The notes beneath the pieces are model-generated. The model was not told the origin of the DNA. It saw only the letters and a program-made list of their open reading frames with translations, and searched no databases. A program made the position numbers and the translations under genes. Shown one piece after another: positions 6,087 to 8,569 of a DNA stretch of 8,569 nucleotides (positions are counted from its first letter, which is position 1; each line of letters opens with the position of its first letter). Source of the DNA: an uncultured bacterium (GTDB lineage: Bacteria > Bacillota > Clostridia > Lachnospirales > Anaerotignaceae); contig CAJMNV010000085.1 of the NCBI GenBank assembly GCA_905214825.1, positions 1 through 8,569 on the forward strand, given 5' to 3'.

Positions 6087-7412
6087 TCATCGTTCTTCTG
6101 TCCCCAATATAACCCGAATATCCACACCCGTTGGCAAATCTTCTGGTGTAACTTCGATTTGTGCATTCGCAAAATATGGTATCAAGTCATTGCCCACACC
6201 ATCGGATTTGGCTTGTATTCTGGTATGCGATACTTGTTCACCATTGTATGTGGTTGGTTCTGTCACGGTATACCCATCTGTTTTGAGTTTTTCTGTAAAT
6301 TGTCCTGCCAAACCATTGATACCACCACCATTGGACACTTCAATGGTCAAATCTTTGCTGTCACTTGTTTGTGCGATGGTTGTATCTTTTCTTTCACTAT
6401 AAAATATCTGGTCAACCAGTGTAGCAGTTTCTTCTGCATCATGCACAAAATAGGAAACTTCACCCACATACTGCCCACTACCAGGCAATGTTTGCATGGT
6501 AATTTTTGTACTATCTATTTTTTCAATATAATTTGCATATTTCAAAGCATCTGTCAAAGAAATGTCGGTTTTGATGTCTTTGTATAAAATCGAAATATAT
6601 TCTGGTAAGTTTGTCAAAATACTTTCTGTGTTCAGCACCTTATCTGCCAAAGCATCTAAAAACAGTTGTTGCACTTGTATTCTACCTTCATCACCTGTGG
6701 GATATTTTCGAAAACGCACCAACTGCTCAGCTTGCTCACCATTGAGTGTTTGTACACCTGCTTTCAAGTCAATATATAAATCTTGTGCAGGATCACTGTA
6801 ATACATATTTTGTGGTACATCTACTTCCACACCACCCACAGTATCTACAATTTTACGAAATGCGTCCAAATCCACTTTGATATAATGTTGCACATCAATA
6901 CCCAGTAAATCCTCAATCTGCAACACCGTATTTTCGCAAGCATTGTCTTTGCCGCTATAAGAATGAATGGCATTCAATTTTGTCACTTGGTTATATGTGT
7001 GTTTGTGTTTTTCATAATCTTGTCTTACTTCATCACATACTGAAACACGGGTATCTCTTGGCAATGACAGCAAATCCAAGCTCTCATTTGCACTATCATA
7101 ATGTACCACAAACATCACATCTGTTCTGCTACCTTCTTTGTCTGTACCAAATACTGCAATATTCAGTTTCATATCTTTTTTCATCAATGCATCAATCAAA
7201 TTCAAATCCGCAGTATCTGTAATACCAATATAGCCACCAAATGGTGACTCTCCTGTAATTTTATAATAAGCAAAGGCTGCACCACTGGAAAGTATCAAAA
7301 AGGACAGCACAATCGAAATCACCAATTTCAGAAACAATCTAATCGGGTGAAACCCTTTCTTTTTTTTGTGTTGCTCTTTTTTTCTTTGTTGATTGTGTCT
7401 TTTTTCTGTCAT
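6087..7412 (-). CDS. LCP (LytR-CpsA-Psr) family wall glycopolymer transferase with LytR C-terminal domain
   Basis: LCP enzymes move anionic polymers such as teichoic acids or capsule from an undecaprenyl carrier to peptidoglycan on the outer face of the membrane. The 441 residues comprise a short, very basic cytoplasmic tail (1-25), one membrane helix (about 26-49), the LCP domain (about 83-310) and a LytR C-terminal domain (about 354-438, starting DLTIEVSNGGG). LCP motifs are GTDKEGSRTDVM (89-100, R96 and D98), LPRDTRV (117-123), and VRFRK with GRIQVQQ (R233, R235, R244), which correspond to the phosphate-binding arginines of the family. The longest frame starts at a TTG (7421) directly after the stop of the upstream gene. 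I prefer the ATG at 7412 because GGGTGA precedes it by nine bases. It is paralogous to the upstream LCP gene, which lacks the LytR C-terminal domain. The polymer attached cannot be told from sequence. Confidence 0.9.
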   Translation of the reverse strand: MTEKRHNQQRKKEQHKKKKGFHPIRLFLKLVISIVLSFLILSSGAAFAYYKITGESPFGGYIGITDTADLNLIDALMKKDMKLNIAVFGTDKEGSRTDVMFVVHYDSANESLDLLSLPRDTRVSVCDEVRQDYEKHKHTYNQVTKLNAIHSYSGKDNACENTVLQIEDLLGIDVQHYIKVDLDAFRKIVDTVGGVEVDVPQNMYYSDPAQDLYIDLKAGVQTLNGEQAEQLVRFRKYPTGDEGRIQVQQLFLDALADKVLNTESILTNLPEYISILYKDIKTDISLTDALKYANYIEKIDSTKITMQTLPGSGQYVGEVSYFVHDAEETATLVDQIFYSERKDTTIAQTSDSKDLTIEVSNGGGINGLAGQFTEKLKTDGYTVTEPTTYNGEQVSHTRIQAKSDGVGNDLIPYFANAQIEVTPEDLPTGVDIRVILGTEER

Positions 7413-7421
7413 ATTTTTCAA

Positions 7422-8569
7422 TCACCCATTCATTGTAGTATCATTTTGTGTCATATCATCGGTTTGTTGCATATAAGATGGTATTTCTTTGCCATATATG
7501 CGATAATCCACCAATTCTTTTGTACCTTCTTCGTCCATTTCAAAATACCCACCACCATCACCAGGTATGGTATCGGTTGTAATTTCGTTTGGATTGATTT
7601 TTGCAACATATGGCACATATTGCAATGCCACCGCAATCGGCATATCTGTTTCTGTTTTTTCCAAGCCAATTTGTATCAAATTGTTTAAATTGTTTGTAAC
7701 ATTGCCATCTTGGAAAACTTTTGCAACAAACGCTTTGATAAACGCTTGTTGTACTTGCACACGTTTCAAATCTTTTTGTGCATAATTTTCTCGAAAACGC
7801 ACCAACATTTCTGCTTTTTTCCCGTCCAAAAGCTGCTCTCCCGGATACAAGTCAATATATAACCCTTGTTCTGGGTCACTATAATACAGCCTGTCCTCCA
7901 CATAGAATGTCACACCACCCACAGCATCAACAATCTCTTGAAAAGCGTCCAAATCTACTTTTACATAATAATCAATATCTACGCCCAACAACTCTTCCAA
8001 CATCGCCACAGAAAAAGCACTCCTGTTGCCTTCTCCTGCATAAGCATGCAATTCTGTCAACTTGCATTGTCCATACATACCATTTTTTTCAGGAATATAA
8101 CGATGATTCTCTTTCAAGTATGTTATCATATCATCTGTCATAACCACTCTGGTATCTCTTGGTACAGAAATGATATGCACTTTCCCCTCTGTTACATTAA
8201 AATTCACAAGCATATTCACATCCGTACGAAAACCATCTTTGTCTGTGCCAAACACTGCCACATTTAATACATCATCTGTAATTTCTTGTGGTTGTGCAAC
8301 TGTTGCAACAAAATCTGACTGTTCTGCTTTGCCTTCAAATCCTTTCCAAACGGTATATAATTTTGCAATACCAAATGTAATTGCCAACAATGCCACAAAC
8401 AACACACACATTACAATTTCTTTTTTTCTGCGTTTTTTCCGCAATTCCATTTGCCGTTTTGCTTGATTTTGTTTTTTTTGTTTTTGCACATCTTGTGGCT
8501 GTTGTGCTTGTATTTGTGGTTGTTTTGACTGCATCTGGTTTCTGCGTTCCATTTGCTGCTGTATTTGTT
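7422..8569 (-). CDS. LCP (LytR-CpsA-Psr) family protein, N-terminus cut by window edge
   Basis: Membrane-anchored LCP enzyme with the same general role as its downstream paralogue. The frame stays open to the window edge. The first ATG inside (8552) has no ribosome binding site, and the five codons before it (Q-I-Q-Q-Q) continue the glutamine-rich tail, so the true start probably lies outside. Numbered from 8552, residues 1-44 are a Gln/Lys/Arg-rich cytoplasmic tail, about 45-65 a membrane helix and about 95-335 the LCP domain. Motifs are GTDKDGFRTDVNM (102-114, R109 and D111), VPRDTRV (130-136) and VRFREN with KRVQVQQ (R252, R254, R264). The protein ends about 40 residues after the domain in a polar Asp/Thr/Asn/Gln-rich tail and has no LytR C-terminal domain. 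Its TGA stop directly abuts the TTG that opens the next frame, so the two are almost certainly co-transcribed. Such proteins are often mislabelled transcriptional regulators; no DNA-binding domain is present. Confidence 0.9.
   Translation of the reverse strand, partial: QIQQQMERRNQMQSKQPQIQAQQPQDVQKQKKQNQAKRQMELRKKRRKKEIVMCVLFVALLAITFGIAKLYTVWKGFEGKAEQSDFVATVAQPQEITDDVLNVAVFGTDKDGFRTDVNMLVNFNVTEGKVHIISVPRDTRVVMTDDMITYLKENHRYIPEKNGMYGQCKLTELHAYAGEGNRSAFSVAMLEELLGVDIDYYVKVDLDAFQEIVDAVGGVTFYVEDRLYYSDPEQGLYIDLYPGEQLLDGKKAEMLVRFRENYAQKDLKRVQVQQAFIKAFVAKVFQDGNVTNNLNNLIQIGLEKTETDMPIAVALQYVPYVAKINPNEITTDTIPGDGGGYFEMDEEGTKELVDYRIYGKEIPSYMQQTDDMTQNDTTMNG

Noticed and set aside
6073..6090. ATG overlapping the LCP2 stop as the udk start
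   Set aside because: The strong GAGGAGGAG site falls within these codons and is seven bases from the ATG at 6072; the shorter protein matches uridine kinase length.
5797..6402. Plus-strand 201-codon open frame across the udk-LCP2 junction
   Set aside because: It lies wholly antisense to two well-supported genes, has a random-looking Cys/His/Ile-rich composition and no ribosome binding site evidence.
7413..7421. TTG start for LCP2 directly after the LCP1 stop
   Set aside because: No well-spaced ribosome binding site; GGGTGA is nine bases from the ATG at 7412.
6087..8569. LytR-type transcriptional regulators
   Set aside because: The historic name is misleading; both proteins have a membrane helix and LCP catalytic motifs and no DNA-binding domain.
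1..8569. Mobile element, CRISPR array, tRNA/rRNA or defence system
   Set aside because: No transposase or integrase frames, no regularly spaced repeats, no cloverleaf or rRNA-like stretches, and all larger frames are housekeeping or wall genes.

Overview
The window is ordinary chromosomal DNA from a low-GC Gram-positive bacterium, most likely a Clostridia member near the Lachnospirales. The evidence is AT-rich sequence, strong AGGAGG-type ribosome binding sites, sigma-A-like promoters, U-tailed hairpin terminators, a CIRCE/HrcA operator, a secreted stalk-domain (copper amine oxidase N-terminal-like) protein, a DUF5721-like protein and LytR-CpsA-Psr (LCP) wall enzymes. The species assignment is inference. 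I see no mobile element, CRISPR array, phage gene or RNA gene.

Layout. On the minus strand at the left edge is the N-terminal part of a secreted two-repeat stalk-domain protein (1-524, running off the window). Upstream of it, also on the minus strand, is glnS (719-2398), closed by an intrinsic terminator. A 202-bp divergent region (2399-2600) holds the glnS promoter and at least one good plus-strand promoter. The plus strand carries a small DUF5721-like gene (2601-3056) and then htpG/Hsp90 (3185-5182). Between these two is a perfect CIRCE inverted repeat followed by a run of T. It can serve as the HrcA operator of htpG and as the terminator of the preceding gene. A probable bidirectional terminator sits between the convergent htpG and the next operon.

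The right half is one compact minus-strand operon, read from the right edge: LCP protein 1 (its start lies beyond the window), LCP protein 2 with a LytR C-terminal domain, uridine kinase (udk) and a 60-residue two-helix membrane protein. Its genes abut, overlap or are separated by about 15 bp or less, so co-transcription and coupled translation are likely. Its promoter is outside the window. LCP enzymes attach anionic glycopolymers to peptidoglycan, and uridine kinase supplies UMP/CMP by salvage. A link through UDP/CDP-activated wall precursors is possible but is inference.

Four start codons were set by the ribosome binding site rather than by the longest frame: htpG at 3185, udk at 6072, LCP2 at 7412, and LCP1, which is treated as open at the right edge. 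I did not find an undescribed system. The points most worth a second look are the placement and double role of the CIRCE element at htpG, the overlapping divergent promoters in front of glnS, and the LCP-LCP-udk-small membrane protein operon.
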